From IOR16 sp034927775 (GTDB taxonomy: Bacteria > Bacillota > Clostridia > Peptostreptococcales > Anaerovoracaceae): a stretch of DNA of 12,488 nucleotides. Made by a program: the position numbers and the translations under genes. The stretch covers positions 1 through 12,488 of the forward strand of contig JAYFPL010000116.1 in assembly GCA_034927775.1 (NCBI GenBank), read 5' to 3'. Of the stretch, positions 1-6,907 are shown in pieces (the stretch's first letter is position 1; every line of letters begins with the position of its first letter). The notes beneath the pieces were generated by a model, which was given only the letters and a program-made list of their open reading frames with translations, was not told where the DNA came from and did not search any database.

Positions 1-1301
1 TTATAATAACCAAGCATTACATTAGGACCCTTAAATATAATTTCTCCAATGCCATCTTCATCTTTATCGACAAGTTGAATCTCTCCGCTTTCCACAGAAG
101 GTCCAACCGATCCTGCTTTTTTATAGGTATTGGCATAATCAGGGGGCCCGGAAACCAAAGGTGAACACTCTGTCAATCCATAACCCTGCAGTACTCGAAA
201 ACCGAAATCCTCAAAGCCTCGGCATACGTTTGGATCAATGCCGGCTGCTCCAGTAATAATCAGACGAAGCTTGCCGCCAAAACCATTATGCACATCTTTA
301 AATATTTTTCTTGATAAATCGACACCCATTGCCTTCATTGTTCGATTAATCTTAATTCCCTTTCGAAGTATGCCTGCTTTTCCGGATTTCTCTGCTTTTT
401 TCCATATTTTATCGTATATTGACTCAAAAATCAAAGGTACACCAATTAAAACGGTTGCCTTTGCTTCTGCTAAATTTTTTACAATATACTTAAGTCCCTC
501 ATAATAAGCAGTGGAAGCTCCACGATATAAGACTAAAAGCTGCCCCATTGTACATTCGAAAGTATGATGAATCGGCAGTATGGACAGTGTACGATCGTCA
601 GGAAATACATGTGCAATGCGACATGTGTCCATAATATTCGTTGCAATGTTTCGTTGACTTAACATAACGCCTTTCGCTGTTTCCGTCGTTCCGGAAGTAA
701 ATAACAAAATACGCATTTCATCCGGATCTACTTTCGCATCTATAAAGCTATGATTTCCCTGTAAAAGTAAACTTTCCCCTTCTTTTACCAAGCTTGCCCA
801 GTCATAAATTCCATGTTCCGGTTCAACCATTGGCAATTCTTCATGAATATTTGTACGATCCCCAAAAATTTTCATTCTTATTTTTATTGGAATGTTATAT
901 TCTTTAAAAAAATCTTCATATGCCGCTGTAAAAAAAATACCTTTGCAGCCTGAAATCTCCAGTAATTGATAAATTTCTTCTTGGCTTAATTCTTTATCCA
1001 GTGGTACCACTATACCAGTACCATTGGAAACTGCCAGATAAGATACAATCCATTCATAGCAGTTCTCTCCAATCACAGCGATCTTTTCCCCTTGTAATCC
1101 CAAGTCGATTAACTTTGTACCCAAAGAATCCACATCATGCTTTAGCAACGTATAATTGATTTCTTCATAAGCACTACCCTTTTCTTTTTTTACAAGAAAC
1201 GCAGGGTTGTTTGCATATAGCTCTGCGCTTGTGTCCAACATTTCCTTTAATGTAGAAATGGAACGAAGATCTTGGCTTGGTCCATTAAATTGCATCGTCA
1301 T
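1..1301 (-). CDS. Long-chain acyl-CoA synthetase-like AMP-dependent ligase, N-terminal part (3' end outside window)
   Basis: An open frame runs from an ATG at 1301 off the left edge (433 complete codons). AAGGAG (1316-1311) sits 9 bases upstream; a second ATG two codons in is a minor alternative. Family hallmarks of the ANL (adenylate-forming) superfamily are visible: phosphate-binding loop TSGTTETAKGV at residues 202-212 with the invariant Lys at 210, HHTFE at 245-249 (typical of long-chain acyl-CoA synthetases) and the adenine-binding motif YGLTE at 374-378. Such enzymes activate a carboxylic acid with ATP to an acyl-adenylate and pass it to CoA. The usual loop is SGTTGxPKG; here Gly and Pro are replaced by Glu and Ala, a pattern I recall from clostridial long-chain ligases. 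The C-terminal lid domain with the second catalytic Lys lies beyond the window, so substrate and intactness cannot be judged. It is divergent from deoD with 235 bases between the starts. Confidence 0.88.
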   Translation of the reverse strand, partial: MTMQFNGPSQDLRSISTLKEMLDTSAELYANNPAFLVKKEKGSAYEEINYTLLKHDVDSLGTKLIDLGLQGEKIAVIGENCYEWIVSYLAVSNGTGIVVPLDKELSQEEIYQLLEISGCKGIFFTAAYEDFFKEYNIPIKIRMKIFGDRTNIHEELPMVEPEHGIYDWASLVKEGESLLLQGNHSFIDAKVDPDEMRILLFTSGTTETAKGVMLSQRNIATNIMDTCRIAHVFPDDRTLSILPIHHTFECTMGQLLVLYRGASTAYYEGLKYIVKNLAEAKATVLIGVPLIFESIYDKIWKKAEKSGKAGILRKGIKINRTMKAMGVDLSRKIFKDVHNGFGGKLRLIITGAAGIDPNVCRGFEDFGFRVLQGYGLTECSPLVSGPPDYANTYKKAGSVGPSVESGEIQLVDKDEDGIGEIIFKGPNVMLGYY

Positions 1302-1348
1302 ATTGTTTGTCTCCTTTGTTTGCATCACATATATTAATCATACTCTAA

Positions 1349-1357
1349 ATTATAACA
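1349..1357 (-). promoter_or_regulatory. Extended -10 promoter for the acyl-CoA synthetase gene
   Basis: On the minus strand TGT is followed by TATAAT (1354-1349), an extended -10 element, about 48 bases before the ATG at 1301. No good -35 is seen 16-18 bases upstream (ACGGGT at 1377-1372), which fits an extended -10 promoter. Confidence 0.45.
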
Positions 1358-1414
1358 CAAGTAAAGATATGACCCGTTTATTATTCCACTTGTTGGATTT
1401 TATACAACACAAAA

Positions 1415-1444
1415 TTGTTTATTATCTTTGATTTATGGTATAAT
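1415..1444 (+). promoter_or_regulatory. Sigma-A promoter of deoD
   Basis: TTGTTT (1415-1420), an 18-base spacer and TATAAT (1439-1444) preceded by TGG, giving an extended -10. Transcription would start near 1451, leaving a leader of about 85 bases. The leader holds an AT-rich imperfect hairpin (1463-1488) but no riboswitch that I recognise. Confidence 0.65.
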
Positions 1445-1536
1445 ATTTTTTGATTCTATGTCGATTAGAAAAAAAATCTTTTTTAATCACTTCACATCAC
1501 AATCGAAACTAATGAATAAGAAAAAGGAGAAATTTC

Positions 1537-2241
1537 ATGGGTACATTACACATTAACGGCGCAAAAGGGGATGTGGCAGAAACCATATTGCTTCCGGGAG
1601 ATCCGCTTCGAGCAAAATTTATTGCGGATACTTATCTAAAAGATGTTACCTGTTATAATGAAATCCGTGGTATGCTCGGATTTACAGGCACCTATAAGGG
1701 AAAACGAATTTCAGTACAAGGCTCCGGTATGGGTATGCCATCAATGGGTATTTACTCCTATGAATTAATTACTCATTTCGGTGTAAAAAATCTAATTCGA
1801 ATTGGAACGGCTGGATCTTTTCAGGAACACATTAAAACAAAGGACATTGTTTTAGGGTTAAGTGCTTCTACTGATTCTAATTGGGCACATACCTATGAAT
1901 TACCGGGAACATTTGCACCATGCGCTGATTTTGATTTACTTTTAAAAGCAAAAGCAGCAGCGGATGCTTTAAACATTCCGGTACATGCAGGAAATATTGT
2001 ATCTTGCGACGTATTCTATGAATCCAATTCTGATTGGTGGAAAAAATGGGCATCACTCGGTACTTTGGCTGTTGAAATGGAAGCAGCTGCTCTCTACATG
2101 AATGCAGCTAAGCTCGGTGCAAATGCATTGGCAATGGTTACCATCAGTGACAACTTCATAACTGGTGAAAAAGCATCGGTTGAAGATCGCCAGAAAAATT
2201 TCAAACAAATGATGGAAATAGCTTTAGAGCTTGCAGAATAA
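1537..2241 (+). CDS. deoD: Purine nucleoside phosphorylase, DeoD type
   Basis: A 234-residue protein, the usual length of the hexameric bacterial DeoD family, which reversibly phosphorolyses purine (deoxy)ribonucleosides to free base and (deoxy)ribose-1-phosphate in cytosolic salvage. Start is ATG 1537 with AAGGAGA at 1524-1530. Active-site residues line up with E. coli DeoD (offset +1): His5, phosphate-binding Gly21 and Arg25 in LLPGDPLRAKFIA, Arg44, Arg88, ribose-binding Met181-Glu182 in VEMEAA, and the general acid Asp205 with Arg218. Thr91 stands where E. coli has Ser90, a conservative change. It is monocistronic, with its own promoter upstream and a strong hairpin terminator right after the stop. 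No other nucleoside-catabolism gene (deoC, deoB, pdp) is next to it here. Confidence 0.96.
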   Translation: MGTLHINGAKGDVAETILLPGDPLRAKFIADTYLKDVTCYNEIRGMLGFTGTYKGKRISVQGSGMGMPSMGIYSYELITHFGVKNLIRIGTAGSFQEHIKTKDIVLGLSASTDSNWAHTYELPGTFAPCADFDLLLKAKAAADALNIPVHAGNIVSCDVFYESNSDWWKKWASLGTLAVEMEAAALYMNAAKLGANALAMVTISDNFITGEKASVEDRQKNFKQMMEIALELAE

Positions 2242-2253
2242 TTAACTTAAAAT

Positions 2254-2297
2254 AAAATACCTTGCAGTCATATAAACGGAACTGCAAGGTATTTTTT
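2254..2297. terminator. Bidirectional terminator between deoD and the C_GCAxxG_C_C gene
   Basis: A 15-bp perfect stem (2254-2268 with 2281-2295) closes a 12-base loop. A T run follows on the plus strand (2292-2297) and a T-rich stretch on the minus strand, so it can end transcription of both convergent genes. The stop codon of the minus-strand gene (2298-2296) overlaps the T run, and its last codons end right at the stem. Confidence 0.9.
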
Positions 2298-2709
2298 AAT
2301 CCAATAATATTATTTTTTCTGCCATTTCACAAGCATCCTCAATGCAACCATCACAAGAACGAAGCTTTGGACTTCCTTTTACACCAAGTAATTCCTCACA
2401 AATCGTCGATGAATTCTTTTCTTTAAAAGCTGTAGCCAACGCTTTTACCATACGATATGTATCCTTTTTGGTAATCGCTTTTTCTGCATCTCCACTGCTT
2501 TGTTTCAAACCAGCTAACATATAAGCTCCAGTTACGGCACCACAGGTACCATCATGCATTCCTCCCATACCTCCGCCAAAACCTTCTGCAATACGAAAAG
2601 CTGCGGCTTCATCAAGCCCTAATAGGTCACAATACGAACAAACAACGGCCTGACAACAATTATAACCCTTATGGTGCAATTCCACCGCTTTTTTCTTTCG
2701 ATCTTCCAA
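2296..2709 (-). CDS. C_GCAxxG_C_C family (redox-active cysteine) protein
   Basis: A 137-residue cytosolic protein without signal peptide or membrane segment. It matches the C_GCAxxG_C_C family: Cys-Cys at 18-19 in GYNCCQAV, a Gly-rich stretch GFGGGMGG at 43-50, TCGAVTGA at 55-62 (Cys56), and a C-terminal cysteine set at 104, 119, 122 and 127. Cys24 and Cys27 bring the total to nine. The family is common in anaerobes and thought to be redox-active or metal-binding; its reaction is not established. Start is TTG at 2709, eight bases after GAGG (2721-2718); no ATG fits. It has its own promoter (2755-2783) directly after the chemoreceptor gene, whose 3' end lies 77 bases upstream with no visible terminator, so read-through from that gene is possible. 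Family call sure, function unknown. Confidence 0.9.
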   Translation of the reverse strand: MEDRKKKAVELHHKGYNCCQAVVCSYCDLLGLDEAAAFRIAEGFGGGMGGMHDGTCGAVTGAYMLAGLKQSSGDAEKAITKKDTYRMVKALATAFKEKNSSTICEELLGVKGSPKLRSCDGCIEDACEMAEKIILLD

Positions 2710-2754
2710 CAGTATTTCCTCTTTTCTACAACAATTTTTACTAATAATAATTAT

Positions 2755-2783
2755 ATTATAAACAAAAATGGAAAATACATCAA
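2755..2783 (-). promoter_or_regulatory. Sigma-A promoter of the C_GCAxxG_C_C gene
   Basis: On the minus strand TTGATG (2783-2778), a 17-base spacer and a perfect TATAAT (2760-2755). It begins four bases after the chemoreceptor stop codon. The predicted start near 2748 leaves a leader of about 40 bases before the TTG start at 2709. Confidence 0.7.
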
Positions 2784-2786
2784 TAT

Positions 2787-4610
2787 TTAATACTTACTTG
2801 TTTTATTGGAATCAAAAGAATCCCATTTTTTTTCATCCCTTATAGCGATGCTTTGATCATCAAAATAGGATATTTCTCTATTATAATTATCAAAATGACT
2901 GTCTTGTTTCAATTTAAATTTCTTAATTAATTCCTTCAATAAATTTGACTGACTTGATAACTCTTCACTTGCAGCAGCACTCTCTTCAGCTGTTGCTGCA
3001 TTCGTCTGAACTACAGCAGAAATTTGTTCAACACCAAGATTAACCTGATCAATGGATGCAGCTTGCTGATTAGATGCTTCTGCAATTTTATCAATTAACA
3101 GCATAGCTTCTTGCGTCACTTCCGCACTTGCCTCAAGTGATTTTGCTGTCTTATCTGCTATAATAGAACCATTATGAACAGCATCGATTGTTTCTTCAAT
3201 CAACAGAGTGGTACTCTTTGCTGCTTCCGCTGACTTTCCGGCAAGATTTCGAACCTCATCGGCAACAACAGCAAATCCTTTTCCAGCAGCTCCCGCACGT
3301 GCAGCTTCAACTGCAGCATTCAAAGCAAGTATATTTGTTTGAAAAGCAATATCATCAATTACTTTAATAATTTTGGAAATCTCCGAAGACTTTAATGTGA
3401 TTTGATCCATTGCAATCAACATGTCTTTCATTTCATTGTTGCTGCTAGATAACTCTTTTCCCGCAATATCTGCTTTTCCGCTTGCCGACATTGCATTTTC
3501 TGCATTTTGTTTTATTTGCTCTGCAATTTCCGATATGGAAGCAGATAATTCTTCAATAGAACTTGCCTGCTCGGTTGCGCCCTGAGAGAGTGCCTGTGCA
3601 CCATTTGCAACCTGCTCAGAACCACTCGCCACTTGATCTGCAGATTGATTCATCTGTAAAAATGTAGCATTGAGATTTTGAAGGAGTGCATTCATATTTT
3701 CTTTGATTTTTCGGAACTGCCCTACATAATCTCGCTGCAGCTCAACCATTAAGTCTCCATTTGAAATATTTTTGAGCACATCTGAAATCTCATCAATATA
3801 CCCTTGATAGTTTACTAGCTGCTGAATGGTTAGATGAAATGCATCTGCAAGCTGCCCAACTTCATCACGAGATTTCACGCTTAACTCAACATCAAGATTC
3901 CCATTTGCAATTTTCTTTGCTGCAACAGTAACCTCATGAATGGGTTTTGCAATTGATGAGGCTACAAAATAACTTGCTATGCAAACGATAAACAAAACTG
4001 CAAAGATTAATAAAGCAACGGATTGTATTGTATGTTTCATTCCTTCATCTACAATTGAATGAACTTTTGCCATTGGTACACCTACAAAATACACGCCGAT
4101 AATTTCCTGATCTGTACTAAACATTGGCTCATATTTTGTTATGTATTCTTCTCCTAGTATATTTGCTTGACCAAAGAAAACATTACCTTTCGAAACCTCT
4201 TCGTAAGCCTTACCAGAAGAGTCTAATGTTGTGCCAACAACCCTTTCACCTTTTTCATCTTTAATTGTAGTCAATATTCTTGTAAAGTCATTCCCTGTTT
4301 TTGTAAAAATAGTGGCTACCAATCCCATTTTATCTGATAAAGTATCTATGTATTCGTATCTGCCTTCAATCGCTTTTCCGGATGCATCTACCATTTTTCC
4401 GTCATTCGAAAGACGCAAAGAACCAAACTGATTATCCAGATATAATTTCAACATGTTATTTCCGGCGGTTAGTTTGTCCTCAAATTGTGCTTGAATTGTA
4501 TTTTGAGTCAATTTATAGCTTTGAAACAATCCTATTGCTACCGTCGCTAAGGACGATACAATCACCATCAGCAAAATTACTACAATCATTTTTACCTTTA
4601 AGCTTTTCAT
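2787..4610 (-). CDS. Methyl-accepting chemotaxis protein with extracellular single-Cache sensor
   Basis: A 607-residue transmembrane chemoreceptor. Order: membrane segment ~8-29; extracellular ligand-binding domain ~35-190 that reads like the sCache_3_3 type (ATIFTKTGNDFTRI at 99-112, then GERVVGTTLD, an FFGQA turn and YITKYEPMF); membrane segment ~197-218; HAMP ~219-270; and a long cytoplasmic coiled coil. The signalling tip at ~418-455 carries the highly conserved FQTNILALNAAVEAARAG and FAVVADEVRNLA stretches that contact CheA/CheW. Flanking helices are rich in Ala/Glu/Gln/Ser, as in methylation regions. After the coiled coil comes a charged tail of about 40 residues without an NWETF-type CheR-docking pentapeptide. 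Start is ATG 4610 with AAAGGAAG just upstream. The ligand cannot be read from sequence; neighbours give no chemotaxis operon, so it is an orphan receptor gene. Confidence 0.95.
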   Translation of the reverse strand: MKSLKVKMIVVILLMVIVSSLATVAIGLFQSYKLTQNTIQAQFEDKLTAGNNMLKLYLDNQFGSLRLSNDGKMVDASGKAIEGRYEYIDTLSDKMGLVATIFTKTGNDFTRILTTIKDEKGERVVGTTLDSSGKAYEEVSKGNVFFGQANILGEEYITKYEPMFSTDQEIIGVYFVGVPMAKVHSIVDEGMKHTIQSVALLIFAVLFIVCIASYFVASSIAKPIHEVTVAAKKIANGNLDVELSVKSRDEVGQLADAFHLTIQQLVNYQGYIDEISDVLKNISNGDLMVELQRDYVGQFRKIKENMNALLQNLNATFLQMNQSADQVASGSEQVANGAQALSQGATEQASSIEELSASISEIAEQIKQNAENAMSASGKADIAGKELSSSNNEMKDMLIAMDQITLKSSEISKIIKVIDDIAFQTNILALNAAVEAARAGAAGKGFAVVADEVRNLAGKSAEAAKSTTLLIEETIDAVHNGSIIADKTAKSLEASAEVTQEAMLLIDKIAEASNQQAASIDQVNLGVEQISAVVQTNAATAEESAAASEELSSQSNLLKELIKKFKLKQDSHFDNYNREISYFDDQSIAIRDEKKWDSFDSNKTSKY

Positions 4611-4651
4611 ACTAGTCTTCCTTTCTAACTGTTGCTGGTTCGAGAATACTT

Positions 4652-4667
4652 ACTAATATACGTTAGT
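4652..4667. promoter_or_regulatory. Near-palindrome in the chemoreceptor leader
   Basis: ACTAA (4652-4656) and TTAGT (4663-4667) form an inverted repeat around a 6-base centre, about 9-25 bases after the predicted transcription start of the chemoreceptor gene. It could be an operator for a dimeric repressor. Arms are short, so chance is a real alternative. Confidence 0.25.
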
Positions 4668-4682
4668 TTTTTAATAAAAAAA

Positions 4683-4711
4683 AGTCTACCATATGCAGAA
4701 TTTTTAGTCAA
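4683..4711 (-). promoter_or_regulatory. Sigma-A promoter of the chemoreceptor gene
   Basis: On the minus strand TTGACT (4711-4706), a 17-base spacer and TAGACT (4688-4683) preceded by TGG, an extended -10. The leader would be about 65 bases. No sigma-D-type flagellar promoter was seen, so this receptor appears to be under vegetative control. Confidence 0.65.
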
Positions 4712-4755
4712 TAAAAGAGGACAAATACCCATAAAAAATATTTGTTTATACTACT

Positions 4756-4789
4756 AAAAAAGACATACCTCCCTTATAGAAGATATGTC
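4756..4789 (-). terminator. Terminator of tRNA-Gly
   Basis: On the minus strand GACATATC (4789-4782) pairs with GGTATGTC (4769-4762) including one G-U pair, with a 12-base loop and six T's (4761-4756). It starts five bases after the tRNA CCA end. Confidence 0.8.
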
Positions 4790-4794
4790 CTGTT

Positions 4795-4869
4795 TGGAGC
4801 GGAAGACGAGATTCGAACTCGCGACCCTCGCCTTGGCAAGGCGATGCTCTACCCCTGAGCCACTTCCGC
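4795..4869 (-). tRNA. tRNA-Gly (anticodon GCC)
   Basis: A complete 75-base cloverleaf including an encoded CCA. Acceptor arms GCGGAAG and CTTCCGC (7 bp), D stem GCTC/GAGC, anticodon stem TCGCC/GGCGA with the loop TTGCCAA giving anticodon GCC, a 5-base variable region, and a T arm with the loop TTCGAAT closed by a G-T pair. The discriminator base is T, as in bacterial glycine tRNAs. It reads GGC and GGU codons. It has its own promoter (4884-4911) and terminator (4756-4789), so it is a single-gene unit. Confidence 0.97.
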
Positions 4870-4883
4870 ATATCACTTTTATT

Positions 4884-4911
4884 ATTATAACTGAAATCGG
4901 AAAAATTGCAA
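4884..4911 (-). promoter_or_regulatory. Promoter of tRNA-Gly
   Basis: On the minus strand TTGCAA (4911-4906), a 16-base spacer and a perfect TATAAT (4889-4884), placing the start about 8 bases before the mature tRNA 5' end at 4869. Confidence 0.7.
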
Positions 4912-4984
4912 TAGTAATTTGTGAAAAATTGTAATTTTTTAGCGGAAGCAAACTCCTTTATTTCTTTTTTGCTCATTCATGCGA

Positions 4985-5083
4985 CTATAACCTTTCTATC
5001 ACTTCATCTGTATTATAACCTAGAAATAAAACCATCGCTGAAATTTTAATCACATTTAGAACGTTTGACCCAATTCTTTTCAT
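4985..5083 (-). CDS. Possible small ORF, 32 residues
   Basis: An ATG at 5083 follows a near-perfect ribosome binding site, GGAGG (5092-5088), with a 4-base gap. It opens 32 codons ending in TAG (4987-4985). The peptide starts MKRIGSNVLNVIKIS, has a hydrophobic run at about residues 8-22 flanked by Lys/Arg on the N side, and an acidic C-terminus (TDEVIERL). This layout would suit a small membrane-associated peptide. I do not recognise a family. It lies in a 456-base gap between the binding-protein gene and tRNA-Gly, after two terminators, so it would need its own promoter. A TAAAAT -10-like hexamer (5146-5141) and an 11-bp direct repeat (5175-5196) lie upstream. The ribosome site is the main evidence; it could be a chance ORF. 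Confidence 0.38.
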   Translation of the reverse strand: MKRIGSNVLNVIKISAMVLFLGYNTDEVIERL

Positions 5084-5174
5084 TTTTCCTCCATTCTTTC
5101 CGATTTAACATCGAAATTTCATATCTTTATTTATGTCTCTATTTTAATTCTTCTTTTTGTATGTAACCATCGAT

Positions 5175-5196
5175 TTAACTTACATTGAACTTACAT
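5175..5196. promoter_or_regulatory. 11-bp tandem direct repeat, possible response-regulator site
   Basis: TTAACTTACAT (5175-5185) is followed at once by TGAACTTACAT (5186-5196), a 10/11 match with a one-helical-turn period. Tandem 11-bp repeats are the usual binding layout of OmpR/PhoB-family response regulators. On the minus strand the element sits about 28 bases upstream of a -10-like TAAAAT (5146-5141) and about 90 bases before the small ORF at 5083. The regulator is unknown. Confidence 0.35.
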
Positions 5197-5207
5197 TTTT
5201 GCAAGAT

Positions 5208-5247
5208 AAAAAAAGATCAACAATAGAGAAAGCAGATTTTCTATTGT
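5208..5247 (-). terminator. Second (tandem) terminator after the osmoprotectant operon
   Basis: A hairpin of 11 bp with one G-U pair (5220-5230 with 5237-5247, 6-base loop) is followed on the minus strand by TGATC and seven T's (5214-5208). The gap between stem and T run makes it weaker than the first terminator; it probably acts as a backup. Confidence 0.5.
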
Positions 5248-5284
5248 AAAAAAACGCGGTTGTTGCAAAAGCATACCGCGTTTT
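5248..5284 (-). terminator. Main terminator of the osmoprotectant operon
   Basis: A 10-bp perfect stem with a GC-rich core (5251-5260 with 5275-5284; ACGCGGT/ACCGCGT), a 14-base loop that can form a small TGC/GCA inner stem, and a run of T's on the minus strand (5254-5248). It lies about 40 bases after the binding-protein stop codon. Confidence 0.88.
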
Positions 5285-5325
5285 TGTATTATTTTATCGC
5301 TCTAAATTTCGAATTGATCAATTTG

Positions 5326-6237
5326 TTAGATTAATCCAGACTCTGTCAAGAAATCTTTTGCAACCGTAGCTTCAGGCATACCGTCGATATCCACTAAAGA
5401 GTTTAATTCTTGCATTTTCTCCATAGTCAGGTGTGGTGCTAGTTCTTCGATCAAATCACTTACTTCCGGAAATTTTGAAAGCGCATCGTTATTCATTACA
5501 ACTGCTCCAAAATAAGGTGGGAAGAAAGCATTATCATCTTCTAGTATCTTTAGCTGATATCTAGGGATTCTTCCATCTGTTGCATAAGCTACAATTGCAT
5601 CAATCTGGTCTTCTTTTACCGCTGAATACATTAATCCCGGATCCATCCCTCTTACATCTTTCCAGGTCAATCCGTAAACCTCATTAAAGTTGTCTACTCC
5701 ATCTTCTCTTTCCAACCAATCAAAATCACTTCCTACAATCATATCAGACGAATGACCTTTTAAATCCGAAATCTTTTCCAATCCATATTTGTCTGCCACT
5801 TCTGATTTAAGAGCAATGCAGTACGTATTATTAAAGCCAAAAGGAGTCATCCAAGTCATATCAAACTCTTTTTGATAGTAATCCTTAACACGGTCGTAAA
5901 TAATTTGAGGGTCTGTTGTATCCAATTCTCCCTTTACAACAATCATATATGCAGTACCCGTATATTCTACATACATATCCAAATCTTTATCAAGCATACC
6001 CTGTTGTAATACATCTGTCGCTCCCAAATCAGCTTGATTTATAACATCGATTTCTGTACGATTTTCAATTAATTGTTCTAAAATGTTTACCAAAATTACT
6101 TGCTCAGTAAATTTCTTACCTCCAATGGTAAGCGTATTTTCTTCTTTTGATCCACTGGAACATCCTGTTGCAAGCACTCCCATCATTAAAACCAACGCTA
6201 AAGCCAATGCTGCTACTTTCATCTTTTTCGTTTTCAT
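5326..6237 (-). CDS. opuCC: Osmoprotectant (glycine betaine/carnitine/choline) ABC importer, substrate-binding lipoprotein
   Basis: A 303-residue extracytoplasmic binding protein. It has a lipoprotein signal: basic start MKTKKMK, hydrophobic core, and lipobox LATGC with the lipidated Cys at residue 26, followed by a Ser/Gly/Lys linker. The mature part opens with LTIGGKKFTEQVIL and contains YVEYTGTA and AYATDGRI, all hallmark stretches of the quaternary-amine (OpuAC/ProX) binding family. It would capture compatible solutes outside the membrane and hand them to the permease. Start is ATG 6237 with AAGGGAG seven bases upstream; the permease stop lies 13 bases before it, so it is the last gene of a three-gene operon that ends in tandem terminators. 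The family is sure; the exact solute is not readable. Confidence 0.92.
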   Translation of the reverse strand: MKTKKMKVAALALALVLMMGVLATGCSSGSKEENTLTIGGKKFTEQVILVNILEQLIENRTEIDVINQADLGATDVLQQGMLDKDLDMYVEYTGTAYMIVVKGELDTTDPQIIYDRVKDYYQKEFDMTWMTPFGFNNTYCIALKSEVADKYGLEKISDLKGHSSDMIVGSDFDWLEREDGVDNFNEVYGLTWKDVRGMDPGLMYSAVKEDQIDAIVAYATDGRIPRYQLKILEDDNAFFPPYFGAVVMNNDALSKFPEVSDLIEELAPHLTMEKMQELNSLVDIDGMPEATVAKDFLTESGLI

Positions 6238-6250
6238 AGTTTGCTCCCTT

Positions 6251-6907
6251 CTAACTTCTAATTCCTTGAGGTGTAACTTTTATTTCAAACTTCTTTAAAA
6301 TAAAATCGGTAATAATCGCAAACAAAGCTGCTGGAATGGCACCTGCCAAAATCAGCTGCGTATTTTGCATGGTAATACCACGATAAATGATGTTCCCCAA
6401 ACCACCTGCACCAACAAATGTTGCAAGTGTAGCGGTACCAATGGTAATGACTGTAGAAGTTCTTATCCCAGCCATAATTACTGGAAGAGCCAAAGGAATC
6501 TGTATCATGGCTAAAATCTGCCATCGTTTCATACCCATACCCTTGCCGGCTTCAATCGTCGAAGGATCAACTTCGGAAATACCCGTATAGGTGTTACGTA
6601 AAACAGGTAACAATGCATAAGCTGTCAGTGCAATGATTGCATTTGTTTTACCGATACCAACTAACGGAAGCATAAACCCAAGCAATGCTAAACTGGGGAT
6701 TGTTTGTACAACTGCAACAACTCCAATAATCGGTTCTGCAAGCTTCTTATAATTTGTTAGGAACACGCCAAGAGGAACCGCAATAAGAATAGCAAAAAAC
6801 ATTGCAAATAAAACTAATATAAGGTGTTCTTGAATCCCTACTTTAATTAAATCCGCACGTTCAACAAAGGTCTGATACAATATTTGCATAAAATTACTAT
6901 TACTCAT
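6251..6907 (-). CDS. opuCB: Osmoprotectant ABC importer, permease
   Basis: A 218-residue membrane protein of the ProW/OpuCB family. It has about five to six membrane segments and the ATPase-contacting EAA region (ISEVDPSTIEAGKGMGMKRWQ, then IPLALPVI). I chose ATG 6907 because the G-run GGGGGGG (6920-6914) lies 6 bases upstream; an in-frame ATG at 6913 directly abuts the G-run, and one at 6943 lies inside the ATPase gene without a good site. The gene overlaps the ATPase stop by 8 bases (6900-6907), implying translational coupling. Many OpuC systems have two different permeases; here only one is present, so a homodimeric channel is inferred. Confidence 0.92.
   Translation of the reverse strand: MSNSNFMQILYQTFVERADLIKVGIQEHLILVLFAMFFAILIAVPLGVFLTNYKKLAEPIIGVVAVVQTIPSLALLGFMLPLVGIGKTNAIIALTAYALLPVLRNTYTGISEVDPSTIEAGKGMGMKRWQILAMIQIPLALPVIMAGIRTSTVITIGTATLATFVGAGGLGNIIYRGITMQNTQLILAGAIPAALFAIITDFILKKFEIKVTPQGIRS

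Noticed and set aside
238..504. Plus-strand 88-codon ORF
   Set aside because: Antisense to the acyl-CoA ligase gene, whose motifs establish the real frame; no ribosome site or family signal.
1207..1431. Plus-strand 74-codon ORF across the 5' end of the ligase gene
   Set aside because: Overlaps the ligase start and promoter on the other strand; composition is not protein-like.
1463..1488. Hairpin in the deoD leader, considered as attenuator or purine riboswitch
   Set aside because: Ten mostly A-T pairs, no T run after it, and no conserved purine-riboswitch core.
4746..4976. Minus-strand ORFs (76 and 65 codons) across tRNA-Gly
   Set aside because: They read straight through a complete tRNA, its promoter and its terminator.
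4939..4980. 13-codon ORF after the small ORF
   Set aside because: Too short, ribosome site distant (about 10 bases), no supporting context.
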